Shown: positions 17,818 to 26,947 of the stretch, piece after piece
Numbering within the stretch: the stretch's first letter is position 1
Layout of the letters: the number at the start of each line of letters is the position of its first letter
Origin: Herbaspirillum rhizosphaerae
GTDB lineage: Bacteria; Pseudomonadota; Gammaproteobacteria; Burkholderiales; Burkholderiaceae_D
Direction of reading: 5' to 3'
DNA: 64,000 nucleotides
NCBI RefSeq assembly: GCF_001189965.1
Contig: NZ_LFLU01000005.1
Coordinates: forward strand, 186,001-250,000
The notes under the pieces: generated by a model
Told to the model about the DNA's origin: nothing
The model's database searches: none
Seen by the model: only the letters and a program-made list of their open reading frames with translations
Position numbers and translations under genes: made by a program

Positions 17818-18381
17818 ATGTTGAAATTTCTCGACCACTTGGAAGAGTGGCTCATTGCATTCCTGATGGCGGCGGCGACCGTCATTATCTTTATCGCGGT
17901 GGTGCACCGCTATGCTTCCGGTTTGCCGATCCCCTGGCTGCAGGACGAACTGATCCAGATCAACACCAGCTGGGCCCAGGAGCTGTGTATCTACATGTTC
18001 GTCTGGATGGCCAAGTTCGGCGCCGCTTACGGCGTGCGTACCGGCATCCACGTCGGCGTCGATGTGCTGATCAATCGGATGAACACGCCATGGCGCAACA
18101 AGTTCGTGGTGTTCGGCCTGCTTGCCGGCGCTTTGTTCACCGGCATCGTCGGCACCCTCGGTGCAGAATTTGTCTGGGAAATCAGCCAGCATTCCAGCAC
18201 TTCCGAAGTCATGGAAGTGCCGATGTGGATCGTCTACCTGGCGGTGCCGCTGGGTTCGTACCTGATGTGTTTCCGTTTTCTCCAGGTGGCATGGGCGTTC
18301 ATCAAGACCGGTGAATTGCCTAAACATGACCACGCTTACGTCGAAGGTCTGGACGAAGAAATCAAAGGAGAAAAAGCATGA
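17818..18381 (+). CDS. dctQ: TRAP transporter small permease DctQ
   Basis: 187 residues with four predicted membrane helices, the standard size and topology of the TRAP small subunit: MLKFLDHLEEWLIAFLMAAATVIIF near the N-terminus, the conserved WAQELCIYMFVWMAKFGAAYGVR segment in the second helix, and the VGVDVL motif. It pairs with DctM in the inner membrane. AGGAGACACG precedes the ATG. Its stop overlaps the dctM start by four bases (ATGA), so translation is coupled. The C-terminal tail is charged and cytoplasmic. Confidence 0.95.
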   Translation: MLKFLDHLEEWLIAFLMAAATVIIFIAVVHRYASGLPIPWLQDELIQINTSWAQELCIYMFVWMAKFGAAYGVRTGIHVGVDVLINRMNTPWRNKFVVFGLLAGALFTGIVGTLGAEFVWEISQHSSTSEVMEVPMWIVYLAVPLGSYLMCFRFLQVAWAFIKTGELPKHDHAYVEGLDEEIKGEKA

Positions 18382-19658
18382 ACGCAGCCATTATCTTTAT
18401 CCTGCTGTTCGGCCTGATGCTGACCGGCATGCCGATCTCGATTTCGCTCGGCCTGACGGTATTGACCTTCCTGTTCACGATGACCGACGTGCCGATCCAG
18501 TCGGTGGCGCTGAAGTTGTTTACCGGGATCGAGAAGTTCGAAATCATGGCGATTCCGTTCTTCATCCTGGCCGGCAATTTCCTCACCCACGGCGGTGTGG
18601 CGCGGCGCATGATTAACTTCGCCACGGCCATGGTCGGTCACTGGCACGGCGGTCTGGCGTTGGCGGGCGTGATGGCCTGCGCCTTGTTTGCCGCGGTGTC
18701 CGGCTCGTCGCCTGCTACCGTGGTGGCGATCGGTTCGATCATCCTGCCGGCGATGGTGCGCCAGGGCTTCCCGAACAAGTTCGGCGCGGGTGTGATCACG
18801 ACCTCGGGCGCATTGGGCATCCTGATTCCGCCGTCGATCGTGATGGTGATGTACTCGGTCTCGACCAATACCTCGGTGGGCAAGCTGTTCATGGCCGGTG
18901 TGGTGCCGGGTCTGATGCTGGCGTTCCTGCTCGGCCTGACGACCTGGTATCTGGCGCGCAAGCACAACTACCCCCGCTTGCCCAAGGCGAGCTGGGCTGA
19001 GCGCGGCGCGGCGTTCCGCAAGAGCGGCTGGGGCTTGTTCCTGATCGTGATCGTGATGGGCGGCATCTACACCGGCGTGTTCACGCCGACGGAAGCGGCG
19101 GCGATGGCGGCGGTGTATGCCTTCATCATTGCGGTGTTCGTCTACAAGGACATGAGCCTGAAGCAGGTGCCCAAGGTCTTGCTGGACTCCGCTTCGATGT
19201 CGGCGATGCTGCTGTACATCATCACCAACGCGGTGCTGTTCTCTTTCCTGGTGACCAGCGAAAACATCCCGCAGGCAATGGCGGCGATGATCACCGACAG
19301 CGGCCTGGGTCCGATCACCTTCCTGCTGGTGGTGAACGTGCTGCTGCTGCTGGCCGGCAACGTGATGGAACCGTCTTCGATCGTGCTGATCATGGCGCCT
19401 ATCCTGTTCCCGGTGGCGATGAAGCTGGGCATCGATCCGGTGCACTTCGGCATCCTGATCGTGGTCAACATGGAAGTCGGCATGTGCCATCCGCCGGTCG
19501 GCCTGAATCTGTACGTGGCCTCCGGGATCACCAAGATGGGTATCACCGAGCTGACCGTGGCGGTCATGCCATGGCTGCTGACGATGCTGGCGTTCCTGGC
19601 GCTGGTGACCTACGTGCCGCAGATTTCGCTGTGGTTGCCGAACCTGGTATTTGACTGA
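18378..19658 (+). CDS. dctM: TRAP transporter large permease DctM
   Basis: 426 residues, about 12 predicted helices, the expected length for DctM. Recognisable family stretches include FFILAGNFLTHGGVARR, ALFAAVSGSSPATVVAIGS and LIPPSIVMVMYS near residues 55-160, and the mirrored LLLLAGNVMEPSSIVLIMAPILFPV segment in the C-terminal half. It forms the Na+-coupled channel of the dicarboxylate TRAP system with DctQ and DctP. AAAGGAGAAAAAGC gives a strong ribosome binding site inside dctQ. A structured terminator follows eight bases after the stop. Confidence 0.96.
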   Translation: MNAAIIFILLFGLMLTGMPISISLGLTVLTFLFTMTDVPIQSVALKLFTGIEKFEIMAIPFFILAGNFLTHGGVARRMINFATAMVGHWHGGLALAGVMACALFAAVSGSSPATVVAIGSIILPAMVRQGFPNKFGAGVITTSGALGILIPPSIVMVMYSVSTNTSVGKLFMAGVVPGLMLAFLLGLTTWYLARKHNYPRLPKASWAERGAAFRKSGWGLFLIVIVMGGIYTGVFTPTEAAAMAAVYAFIIAVFVYKDMSLKQVPKVLLDSASMSAMLLYIITNAVLFSFLVTSENIPQAMAAMITDSGLGPITFLLVVNVLLLLAGNVMEPSSIVLIMAPILFPVAMKLGIDPVHFGILIVVNMEVGMCHPPVGLNLYVASGITKMGITELTVAVMPWLLTMLAFLALVTYVPQISLWLPNLVFD

Positions 19659-19665
19659 TGCAATT

Positions 19666-19713
19666 GCCGCCGGGGCCCGTAGACAGGGGCTTCTGGCGGC
19701 ATTGTTGTTTTGG
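19666..19713 (+). terminator. Terminator of dctPQM
   Basis: GCCGCC (19666-19671) pairs with GGCGGC (19695-19700), with an inner GCCC/GGGC pairing, and is followed by ATTGTTGTTTTGG. The T tract is interrupted but the position right after dctM fits. Confidence 0.65.
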
Positions 19714-19759
19714 TGAGATGTTGTTGAAAAGTATGTTTTTCGTTTGCGCAAAAATTACT

Positions 19760-19995
19760 TTGAATGCAGAACAAGTACTGTTAAAGTGCGACCTTCGTCT
19801 GGAAAGACGTCAGAATTTGTAGTCGCAGTATTGTTGTCGGTCATGCTTTAAAAATAGAATTTTAAGTGGGTGATACATAACAAACGGTATTGATACCGAG
19901 GATACTGAGGAGACGTGGGTTCAAGAGACTGTTGAAACGGCCGGAACGCACAGGGGTTAGTTTGAGGCGCATCGTGAGATGCGCCTTTTTTATTT
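19760..19995 (+). ncRNA. Candidate independent small RNA of about 200 nt
   Basis: A promoter-like TTGAAT-N16-TAAAGT (19760-19787) is followed about 180 bases later by a strong intrinsic terminator: a perfect 9-bp stem, AGGCGCATC with GATGCGCCT (19965-19986), then a T-rich tail (TTTTTTATTTT counting the last stem base). dctM already has its own terminator at 19666-19713, and the opposite gene at 20027 runs the other way, so nothing else explains this second signal. No ORF of note lies between. It does not look like a tRNA, and I could not recognise it as 6S or another known RNA. Confidence 0.45.
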
Positions 19996-20026
19996 TGTGC
20001 GCCGGGTTCGTCTTCTGCTCTTGCAT

Positions 20027-20674
20027 TCAGCCCGACAGCCCGAGCGGATGCATGCCGGTCGGCGTCTGTATCAGCGCCAGCAGGTGCGGCGTCTGCCCGG
20101 CGGCCGGACGATGCATGGCGATCTGGCTTTGCAGGCCGATCAGCCTGAGGTTTTCCGTGATGACTTCGGCCTCGGGATGAAAACCTTCCAGCTTCGCCAG
20201 GGAACAGCCCTGATCCTGCATGTTGTCGGTCGGATGGCTGGAGCTGCTCCACTGGATCAGGCTGGGCATCACGCCGTTCATCACCAGCTTGCCGTCCAGC
20301 GGAATGGTGATGCGCCATTGCAACGCGCCGCGGCTCATGTCTTCGACCGGGCCCAGCGGAATTTCCGACGCTGCCGCTGCCGCCTCGATGTCGTCGGTGC
20401 GCACCACCCAGCTTGCCAGGCGCGGCTTGCTGCCTGCGGCCAGATGATCCAGCCCGAACCAGCGCGCACGGTCGGCCGGCGGCGCGGCCGGGTTGATCGC
20501 AATCACCTCCAGGTAAAACCCGCGTCCCAGTTTCAGCAGGGCGTTGTGGGTGCCCAGGCGGACATGTTCGCCGCCGGCTTGCGGCGACACGCCCAGCGTC
20601 TGTTCGATGTAGGCAATCCCTTCGGCGAGCGTGGGGGCGGTGATGACGAGGTGATCGGCGTGGCTGACTGGCAT
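20027..20674 (-). CDS. VOC/glyoxalase-like domain protein
   Basis: 215 residues matching the glyoxalase-like domain family found mostly in bacterial proteins of this length. The N-terminal [24 protein letters not shown] is the first beta-alpha-beta-beta unit with the metal-type His (residue 7), and [10 protein letters not shown] supplies the later Glu. The middle ([10 protein letters not shown]) begins a second module. Members are presumed metal-binding lyases, isomerases or dioxygenase-like proteins; no specific substrate can be assigned. It is transcribed alone, divergent from ogt across a 78-base gap. Confidence 0.85.
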   Translation of the reverse strand: MPVSHADHLVITAPTLAEGIAYIEQTLGVSPQAGGEHVRLGTHNALLKLGRGFYLEVIAINPAAPPADRARWFGLDHLAAGSKPRLASWVVRTDDIEAAAAASEIPLGPVEDMSRGALQWRITIPLDGKLVMNGVMPSLIQWSSSSHPTDNMQDQGCSLAKLEGFHPEAEVITENLRLIGLQSQIAMHRPAAGQTPHLLALIQTPTGMHPLGLSG

Positions 20675-20752
20675 GGGCGTCTTGTTCTTTCGTAGGATTG
20701 GCAGGGACCGGCGACGATGTGCTTAAATAGCGTATTCCATTTATATGTCTGA

Positions 20753-21253
20753 ATGATGAAGAATACCCAGGCGGGCGATATTTTTTCTGCCATCGTACAC
20801 GTACCGTTCGGCGGCATCGGCATCCGCACCTCGGCGGGCGTGATTCAGGAGATGGTGTACCTGCCCAAGCACTTCCGCGAAAAAGACGCCACCGACGCGC
20901 TGGCCGACAAGGCCGCCAAACAGATCCTGCGTTACATCGACAAACCGGACTACAAGTTCAAGCTGCCGTTGGCCGAGACCGGCTCCGAATTTCAGCGCAA
21001 GGTCTGGGCTGCGATTTCGTCGATTCCGTGCGGCGAGGTGCGTACTTACGGCCAGATCGCCAAATTCATCCGGTCGGCGCCGCGTGCGGTAGGGCAGGCC
21101 TGCGGCGCCAACTGGTTTTCGCTGGTGATTCCTTGCCATCGCGTAACAGCGTCGGGCGGACTCGGCGGTTTCTCGCATCATGACGACGAAGACGGCTTTC
21201 CCCTGAGCGTGAAACGCTGGCTGCTGGCGCACGAAGGTGTCGATGGCTATTGA
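20753..21253 (+). CDS. ogt: Methylated-DNA--protein-cysteine S-methyltransferase
   Basis: 166 residues with the alkyl-acceptor motif IPCHRV (about residues 126-131), the RNA/DNA-binding helix EFQRKVWAAISSIPCGEVRTYGQIA and the GANWFSLVIP stretch. It removes O6-alkyl groups from guanine (and O4 from thymine) by irreversible transfer to its own cysteine. The short N-terminal domain and absence of an AraC-type domain indicate the constitutive Ogt type and not the inducible Ada type. ATG is doubled at 20753 and 20756. The end overlaps the xerD start, so the two DNA-maintenance genes are translationally coupled. Confidence 0.94.
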   Translation: MMKNTQAGDIFSAIVHVPFGGIGIRTSAGVIQEMVYLPKHFREKDATDALADKAAKQILRYIDKPDYKFKLPLAETGSEFQRKVWAAISSIPCGEVRTYGQIAKFIRSAPRAVGQACGANWFSLVIPCHRVTASGGLGGFSHHDDEDGFPLSVKRWLLAHEGVDGY

Positions 21254-22268
21254 AGCAGACAAGGTCGCCGAACCGATCAAGCCGGTCAAGGCGACCAAGG
21301 CCGCCAAGCCCGCACAGAGGCCTGCAGCCAAGCCGCGCAAGGTCGCCAGCGGCAAAGCCCCCAAGGTCGAAGCCACCGGCGCCAGCCTGGCCGCCATCGA
21401 CGAGTTTTGCGACACGCTTTGGCTGGAAGACGGCCTCGCCAAGAATTCGCTGGAAGCCTACCGGCGCGACATGACGCTGTTCGCACATTGGCTGCAGACG
21501 CAACGCCGCAAGGATCTGCTGGCGACCACCGCGGACGATCTCAACGCTTATTTCGCCGCGCGCCATGCCGACACCAAGGCCAGCTCGGCCAATCGCCGGC
21601 TGGCGGTGCTCAAGCGCTTCTTCCTGCTGGCGTTGCGCCAGAATCGCATCACCCAGGATCCCTGCCTGCGCCTGCGTTCGGCCAAGCAGCCGCCGCGCTT
21701 TCCCAAGGTGTTGTCGGAAGGCCAGGTCGATGCGCTGCTGGCCGCGCCGAACGTCTCCACGCCGCTGGGCCTGCGCGACCGCACCATGCTGGAGCTGATG
21801 TACGCCAGCGGCTTGCGCGTGTCGGAACTGGTATTGCTGAAGTCGGTGGAAGTCGGCATGAACGAAGGCGTGCTGCGCATCACCGGCAAGGGCAACAAAA
21901 CGCGCCTGGTGCCCTTCGGCGAAGAAGCGCGCAGCTGGATCGAGCGTTACCTGCGCGAAGGCCGCCCGCTGATCCTGGAAGGCCAGATCGACGATGCCCT
22001 GTTCGTCACCGCACGCGGCGGCGCCATGACGCGCCAGATGTTCTGGACGCTGATCAAGAAATACGCCATGCAGGGCGACATTCGCGCACCGCTGTCGCCG
22101 CACACCTTGCGCCATGCCTTCGCCACGCATCTGCTCAACCACGGCGCCGACTTGCGCGTGGTGCAGCTGCTGCTGGGGCATGCGGATATTTCGACCACCC
22201 AGATTTATACCCACGTGGCGCGCGAACGATTGAAGAAATTGCACGCCGAACATCATCCTCGCGGTTGA
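21243..22268 (+). CDS. xerD: Site-specific tyrosine recombinase XerD
   Basis: 341 residues from ATG 21243, preferred over GTG 21237 because AAGG lies six bases upstream of the ATG. Residues about 1-45 are a Lys/Ala/Pro-rich extension unusual for XerD, whose normal length is near 300. The core-binding SAM-like domain follows (DEFCDTLWLEDGLAKNSLEAY). The catalytic domain has Arg in ASGLRVSEL, the HTLRHAFATHLL box, His in LLGHADISTTQIY and the nucleophilic Tyr in the same box. With XerC it resolves chromosome dimers at dif. The gene overlaps ogt by 11 bases. No mobile-element features are nearby, so this is the housekeeping enzyme and not an integrase. Confidence 0.93.
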   Translation: MAIEADKVAEPIKPVKATKAAKPAQRPAAKPRKVASGKAPKVEATGASLAAIDEFCDTLWLEDGLAKNSLEAYRRDMTLFAHWLQTQRRKDLLATTADDLNAYFAARHADTKASSANRRLAVLKRFFLLALRQNRITQDPCLRLRSAKQPPRFPKVLSEGQVDALLAAPNVSTPLGLRDRTMLELMYASGLRVSELVLLKSVEVGMNEGVLRITGKGNKTRLVPFGEEARSWIERYLREGRPLILEGQIDDALFVTARGGAMTRQMFWTLIKKYAMQGDIRAPLSPHTLRHAFATHLLNHGADLRVVQLLLGHADISTTQIYTHVARERLKKLHAEHHPRG

Positions 22269-22330
22269 ACGGGCAGAGGTAAAAGTGGTGGCATAATGTG
22301 CGCCAACTCCGGGTTCCGCAAGCGTATCAA

Positions 22331-22825
22331 ATGAGCTCCAAAAAAGACCACATCTCCGAAACTCCCGCCACGCAATTCTTGCGCAAGCAGGGCATTTCCT
22401 TTACCGAACATCCTTACGCCTACGAAGAACATGGCGGCACCAGCGTGTCGGCGCGCGAGCTGGGCGTGGACGAACACGTCGTGGTCAAGACGCTGGTGAT
22501 GCAGGACGAAGCCGCCAAACCGATGCTGGTGCTGATGCACGGCGACCGCAAGGTCTCGACCAAGAACCTGGCGCGCCAGATCGGCTGCAAATCGGTGGAG
22601 CCTTGCAAGCCCGAGGTGGCCAACCGCCATTCCGGCTTCCTGATCGGCGGCACCTCGCCGTTCGGCACGCGCAAGGCCATGCCGGTGTATGTGGAAGGCA
22701 GCATCCTCGAATTGCCGAAGATTTACATCAACGGCGGGCGTCGCGGTTTCCTGATCGGCATCGCGCCGGAGGTGATTGCCAGGGTCTTGTCCGGCAAACC
22801 TGTACACTGCGCGCTGGAAGAATAA
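22331..22825 (+). CDS. ybaK: Cys-tRNA(Pro) / aminoacyl-tRNA deacylase, YbaK/EbsC type
   Basis: 164 residues in the YbaK/ProX editing-domain family. Visible landmarks are the N-terminal [19 protein letters not shown], the VVVKTLVMQ strand with the catalytic Lys, and the [17 protein letters not shown] loop that lines the aminoacyl pocket. These proteins hydrolyse mischarged Cys-tRNA(Pro) in trans. I start at ATG 22331 ([11 protein letters not shown]); a GTG at 22298 in the same frame would add 11 residues, and neither has a strong ribosome binding site. It lies between xerD and plsY on the same strand. Confidence 0.92.
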   Translation: MSSKKDHISETPATQFLRKQGISFTEHPYAYEEHGGTSVSARELGVDEHVVVKTLVMQDEAAKPMLVLMHGDRKVSTKNLARQIGCKSVEPCKPEVANRHSGFLIGGTSPFGTRKAMPVYVEGSILELPKIYINGGRRGFLIGIAPEVIARVLSGKPVHCALEE

Positions 22826-22892
22826 GCAACCCAAAGCCGCTGCAATAAAGAGGCGGCACAGAGAAGAAAACAAAAGAGTAATAGAGGAACAG

Positions 22893-23501
22893 ATGAATAC
22901 AGTATTGTTTGCAATCGCGGCCTACCTGATCGGCTCCATTTCCTTCGCCGTAGTGGTGAGCAAAGCCTTCGGCCTGTCCGATCCGCGCACCTACGGCTCC
23001 AAGAATCCCGGCGCCACCAACGTCCTGCGCAGCGGCAACAAGAAGGCTGCCGTACTGACCCTGATCGGCGACGGTTTCAAAGGCTGGCTGGCAGTCTGGC
23101 TGGCGATGAAGTTCGGTCCGCAATACGGCGTCGACGACACCGGCATCGCGCTGGTGACGATCGCGGTCTTCCTCGGTCATCTGTGGCCGGTGTTCTTCCG
23201 CTTCGTCGGCGGCAAGGGCGTGGCGACGGCGCTGGGCATCTTGCTGGCGCTGAACGTCTGGCTCGGCGTGGCGACGCTGGTGACCTGGCTGGTGATCGCT
23301 TACGCCTTCCGTTATTCCTCGCTGGCGGCGCTGATCGCCAGCGTGTTTGCGCCGTTCTACTACGGCCTGCTGTTCGGCAGCGCCGACGGCATCCTGCTGG
23401 CGGTGCTGGCAATGAGCGCCTTGCTGATCTACCGTCATCGCAAGAACATCGCCAATCTGCTGGCCGGCAAGGAAAGCAAGATCGGTTCGAAGAAGAAGTA
23501 G
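22893..23501 (+). CDS. plsY: Acyl-phosphate glycerol-3-phosphate acyltransferase PlsY
   Basis: 202 residues from ATG 22893 (AGAGGAAC upstream). It carries the three PlsY cytoplasmic motifs: [17 protein letters not shown] with [12 protein letters not shown] (about residues 30-45), the central [21 protein letters not shown] (about 105-125), and a C-terminal [16 protein letters not shown]. Five membrane helices separate them. The enzyme adds an acyl chain from acyl-phosphate to glycerol-3-phosphate, the first committed step of phospholipid synthesis. It is convergent with the hypothetical gene at 23533 (31 bases apart). Confidence 0.96.
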   Translation: MNTVLFAIAAYLIGSISFAVVVSKAFGLSDPRTYGSKNPGATNVLRSGNKKAAVLTLIGDGFKGWLAVWLAMKFGPQYGVDDTGIALVTIAVFLGHLWPVFFRFVGGKGVATALGILLALNVWLGVATLVTWLVIAYAFRYSSLAALIASVFAPFYYGLLFGSADGILLAVLAMSALLIYRHRKNIANLLAGKESKIGSKKK

Positions 23502-23532
23502 GCTGCAAGCGGTCGCATGGCCCGAGGGATGA

Positions 23533-24189
23533 TTAGCCTTCCCAGGGCAACAGAAAATTAAACGACCGTTGTTGCGGCGACATTTTGCGGAACAGCTGGA
23601 ATTTGCGCCATGTTCGCGGCATGAAATCAGTCTTCATTGTCTCCGGCAATTGCCTTTGCCGTTCCACTGTGTGTTTGGCCCGGTTATAGCAGCGGTAGCA
23701 CCAGGATGTGGAAATCAGCAGATAGTTGGCAAGCTGTGCAATGTTGTTGTCGCAGTGCCCAAGAAGTTTGAGATAGGCCGCGGCGCGTGAATGATGCGGG
23801 TTGACGGCGTGTTCTGCAGCAGCCGTTTCTTTCAACTCCAATACGGTCAATGGATTATCTGCATTGTCGCTGCTTAGCTTATTGAGCAAAGGGTGACAGT
23901 CGTGCTCCGGATCGTCGCCGTAATCCCAGGCGTCCAGCCGCACCGCCATGCGCACTTGTTTCTCCGTGTAATTCACCAGGTGCTGGTAGAGATAGCTGAA
24001 TAGCAAATCGATGTGGGCCGGGTTATGGAAATCGATTTCCGATCCCTGTTTGATACGCATCTTTTCGGCCATCAGCCACGCTTCGCCGATCACATCTTCC
24101 GCTTCATATTCCCCTTTTGTGGCAGCCGAGATTCTTTTGAATTTGGCTTTGTGTTTGATCGCGAAAGCTTCAAAGTCGCTATGAGACAT
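23533..24189 (-). CDS. Uncharacterised protein with faint sigma-factor-like regions
   Basis: 218 residues; I do not recognise the family. Residues about 28-42 read EYEAEDVIGEAWLMA, which resembles the region 2.1-2.2 core-binding helix of ECF sigma factors (compare AEDLVQEASLRA in the ECF factor at 36081). Residues about 148-175 (NNIAQLANYLLISTSWCYRCYNRAK) have the spacing of the region 4 helix-turn-helix. The segment between is His/Asn/Asp-rich and unlike normal sigma linkers, and the C-terminus (FQLFRKMSPQQRSFNFLL) is unlike any sigma. The likely readings are a very divergent sigma-like DNA-binding protein or a phage-derived remnant. No anti-sigma gene is adjacent; tsaD follows 55 bases upstream on the same strand. 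Confidence 0.7.
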   Translation of the reverse strand: MSHSDFEAFAIKHKAKFKRISAATKGEYEAEDVIGEAWLMAEKMRIKQGSEIDFHNPAHIDLLFSYLYQHLVNYTEKQVRMAVRLDAWDYGDDPEHDCHPLLNKLSSDNADNPLTVLELKETAAAEHAVNPHHSRAAAYLKLLGHCDNNIAQLANYLLISTSWCYRCYNRAKHTVERQRQLPETMKTDFMPRTWRKFQLFRKMSPQQRSFNFLLPWEG

Positions 24190-24244
24190 CTTTTTCTGAA
24201 AAAAGGACGCATCTTAGCCGGGGGTGTTTCCTGGGGGAATCGTA

Positions 24245-25291
24245 TTACGGGGAGATAGTCCTTGTTTCTTGATTGAGTTCATCCAGCGGCCAGCGCGGCC
24301 GCACGCTGAAGGCGTAGTCGCGCCTGGCGGCTTCGGGATGTTCCTGCAGGCGCATGGCGCCGGCGAAGGCGATCATCGCGCCGTTGTCGGTGCAGAACTC
24401 CAGTTCCGGATAAAACACCTGATAACGGCGCTTGGCCGCCGCAGCGTTCAGGGCTTCGCGCAATTGCTTGTTGGCGCCGACGCCGCCGGCGATCACCAGG
24501 CGCTTCATGCCGGTGTGCTTGAGCGCGTTCATGCACTTGGCGACCAGCACGTCGACGATGGCGTCGACAAAGGCGCGTGCGATGTTGGCCTTGTCCTGTT
24601 CGCAGATATTTGTGGTCTGATTCTTGACCACCGTCAGCACGGCAGTCTTCAGGCCAGAGAAGCTGAAGTCGAAGTTCTTGGAGTGCAGCATCGGGCGCGG
24701 CAACTGATACACGCCGGGCTCGCCGAATTCCGCCAGGCGCGAAATCGCCGGTCCGCCCGGATAGCCGAGGCCGAGCAGCTTGGCCGACTTGTCGAAGGCT
24801 TCGCCGGCAGCGTCGTCGAGCGTCTCGCCGAGCAGTTCATAGCGGCCGACGCCATCCACGCGCATCAATTGCGTGTGACCGCCGGACACCAGCAAGGCGA
24901 CAAAGGGAAACTGCGGCGGATCGGACGACAGCAGCGGCGACAGCAAATGACCTTCCAGATGATGCACGCCGAACACCGGCTTGTCCAGCGACAGCCCCAG
25001 TCCGCAGGCGACCGAAGCGCCGACCAGCAAGGCGCCCGCCAGTCCGGGACCTTGCGTGTAGGCGATGGCGTCGATGTCGCTGTGGGCGATGCCGCTTTTT
25101 TCGAAGACCTGCTTTAGCAAGGGAATGGCGCGCCGCACGTGGTCGCGCGAGGCCAGCTCGGGGACGACGCCGCCGTACTCCTCGTGCATGGCGATTTGCG
25201 AATGCAGGGCGTGGGCGAGCAGGCCTTTTTGCGTGTCGTATAACGCCAGGCCGGTTTCATCGCAGGAGGATTCGACACCGAGAACTATCAT
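24245..25291 (-). CDS. tsaD: tRNA threonylcarbamoyltransferase TsaD
   Basis: 348 residues from ATG 25291 ([14 protein letters not shown]); a longer frame reaching 25405 adds a non-conserved 38-residue lead. Key features: the ASKHA ATPase start GVESSCDET, the metal-binding [12 protein letters not shown] motif (about residues 111-122), the LVSGGHTQL strand, and the [13 protein letters not shown] and [11 protein letters not shown] boxes. With TsaB and TsaE it transfers threonylcarbamoyl from TC-AMP to A37 of tRNAs. In many relatives tsaD adjoins rpsU; here it is about 25 kb away from it. Confidence 0.97.
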   Translation of the reverse strand: MIVLGVESSCDETGLALYDTQKGLLAHALHSQIAMHEEYGGVVPELASRDHVRRAIPLLKQVFEKSGIAHSDIDAIAYTQGPGLAGALLVGASVACGLGLSLDKPVFGVHHLEGHLLSPLLSSDPPQFPFVALLVSGGHTQLMRVDGVGRYELLGETLDDAAGEAFDKSAKLLGLGYPGGPAISRLAEFGEPGVYQLPRPMLHSKNFDFSFSGLKTAVLTVVKNQTTNICEQDKANIARAFVDAIVDVLVAKCMNALKHTGMKRLVIAGGVGANKQLREALNAAAAKRRYQVFYPELEFCTDNGAMIAFAGAMRLQEHPEAARRDYAFSVRPRWPLDELNQETRTISP

Positions 25292-25438
25292 TGCAGCAGG
25301 GGAAACAGTGAGAACGCCGATGCGTTCGAAGGCGCTATTGTAAAGGAAAGGCGCGGCTGGCCCCGGCTGCGCACAAGGAATGCCGCTTGGTGTACCCTTG
25401 CGCACATGAAAAATGAGCGCAATGGACGAGAGTAAAAC

Positions 25439-26413
25439 ATGACGGATGCAAAGGACTCAGGCACAGAAATGCTGGCAGCGGCCCGCTTCATCAAAGAGAT
25501 CGGTCGCGGCAAGGACGGCGCGCGCAGTTTGTCGCGCGAGGATGCGGCGCTGCTGTACGGCGCGATGCTGGACGGCCGCGTCAGCGATCTTGAGCTGGGC
25601 GCCATCTTGCTGTCGATGCGCGTCAAGGGCGAGTCGGTGGAAGAAATCGCCGGCTTCCTGGATGCCTCCGAAGCTTCGTTCACGCCGCTGCAGGCGCCGC
25701 CCGGAAACTACGCGCCGGTCGTCATTCCCAGCTACAACGGTTCGCGCCACATGGCCAACCTGACACCGCTGCTGGCCTTGTTGCTGGCGCGTGAAGGCGT
25801 ACCGGTGCTGATGCATGGCGTGACGCACGACCCGCAGCGCGTCACCAGCGCAGAGATTTTCGAAGCGCTAGGCATGCATCACGCCCACGATGTCGACGCG
25901 GCGCAAGCGGCATTGGCGCGCGGCGAACCGGCGTTCATGCCGATCCAGTCGCTGGCGCCGAAGATGGCGCGCATGCTGGCGATGCGGCGCGTGCTGGGCG
26001 TGCGCAACTCCACGCATACGCTGGTCAAGATCATGCAGCCCTTCGCCGGTCCGGCATTGCGTCTGACGTCTTACACGCATCCCGAATACCTGGAAATGCT
26101 GGCCAGCTATTTCGTCACCGCTGCGCCGCATGAACGCGGCGATGCTTTCCTGATGCGCGGCACCGAAGGCGAGACGGTCGCCAACGCGCGTCGGGCGCAA
26201 CAGATCGACTGGTTCCATGCCGGCGAACGCACGCTGCTGGTGGAAAAACAAAAAGTGGCGGAAGAGATTCCGGACTTGCCGGAAGGCCGCGATGCCGAGG
26301 CGACCGCGCGCTGGATCAAGGCCGTGTTGGCCGGTGAGAAATCTGTGCCTGAAGCAATTGTTGAACAAGTGGAACATTGCGTTGCCGTCGCTGCGGAGAT
26401 TGCTGCGCGGTAA
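25439..26413 (+). CDS. ybiB: YbiB-type anthranilate phosphoribosyltransferase-like protein
   Basis: 324 residues related to TrpD (glycosyltransferase family 3): an N-terminal helical domain ([34 protein letters not shown], about residues 36-70) and the alpha/beta domain with [15 protein letters not shown] and HGVTHDP. The TrpD PRPP-binding GTGGD motif is missing and reads SYNGSRH, which is characteristic of YbiB, shown in E. coli to bind nucleic acid without known phosphoribosyltransferase activity. So this is unlikely to be the tryptophan enzyme. It is divergent from tsaD (147 bases) and convergent with the small HTH gene. Confidence 0.88.
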   Translation: MTDAKDSGTEMLAAARFIKEIGRGKDGARSLSREDAALLYGAMLDGRVSDLELGAILLSMRVKGESVEEIAGFLDASEASFTPLQAPPGNYAPVVIPSYNGSRHMANLTPLLALLLAREGVPVLMHGVTHDPQRVTSAEIFEALGMHHAHDVDAAQAALARGEPAFMPIQSLAPKMARMLAMRRVLGVRNSTHTLVKIMQPFAGPALRLTSYTHPEYLEMLASYFVTAAPHERGDAFLMRGTEGETVANARRAQQIDWFHAGERTLLVEKQKVAEEIPDLPEGRDAEATARWIKAVLAGEKSVPEAIVEQVEHCVAVAAEIAAR

Positions 26414-26518
26414 GCTGCCGCAGCAGTGCCGATCAGCCGTCGGCGAGATGGCGGCGTCAGGTAAGCGAGCAGGGCTGCAGTACTCGTATCTTTTTTTATT
26501 GTGCTGGTGATGCCGCAA

Positions 26519-26947
26519 TCAGGCTTTGGTTTTTGTGCCGGCCTTGGCGACCACAGGCGCCGTGATTTGCGCGAAGGCAAAGATTACTTCCTTGACGATC
26601 TTGCGTTGCGGCGCAGGAAGATTGATGAAGGCTTCGAACGCTTCCCTTTCGCGGTAGCCGATGGCTTCTTCCCAGCGCGCGCGGCGCTTGTCGATGCGCT
26701 TGCCGATTTCTTCGCCGAAGCGCAGATGTTGCGGCGTGACAATCAACCACTCGGCAAGCGTCTCCAGCTTGTCCTGATTCGGCATTGATTCACCGAGAAG
26801 CCAACGACGCACACCGTGCAACGTCATCGGTTTCCCCCAATAGCGCAAATTGAACTCGCGTTCCAGGACTGCAGGCTTAGGCTCATATCCCGCTTTTTCC
26901 ATCGAGGCGCGCAGTCGTTTTGCAAATTTTTCGTTCGCGTTTTCCAT
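26519..26947 (-). CDS. Small XRE/CI-like helix-turn-helix DNA-binding protein
   Basis: 142 residues. The N-terminal half (NEKFAKRLRASMEKAGYEPKPAVLEREFN...LHGVRRWLLGESMPNQDKLETLAEWL, about residues 5-68) fits a phage-repressor-type HTH in which a Trp/Leu-rich recognition region precedes a fifth helix. The C-terminal half is helical and ends in a Lys/Ala/Val tail. Proteins of this type are common, conserved single genes in Oxalobacteraceae and Burkholderiales chromosomes; targets are unknown. It is convergent with ybiB and faces a 657-base, AT-richer intergenic region. No lysogeny genes are nearby. Confidence 0.8.
   Translation of the reverse strand: MENANEKFAKRLRASMEKAGYEPKPAVLEREFNLRYWGKPMTLHGVRRWLLGESMPNQDKLETLAEWLIVTPQHLRFGEEIGKRIDKRRARWEEAIGYREREAFEAFINLPAPQRKIVKEVIFAFAQITAPVVAKAGTKTKA

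Noticed and set aside
19794-19990. 6S RNA (ssrS)
   Set aside because: Length fits, but I could not find the long closing stem and central bubble expected of 6S RNA.
21243-22268. Tyrosine recombinase as a sign of a mobile element
   Set aside because: Sequence and neighbours fit housekeeping XerD; no attachment sites, excisionase or cargo are nearby.
25439-26413. Anthranilate phosphoribosyltransferase TrpD
   Set aside because: The PRPP-binding GTGGD motif is missing and no trp genes are adjacent; YbiB fits better.
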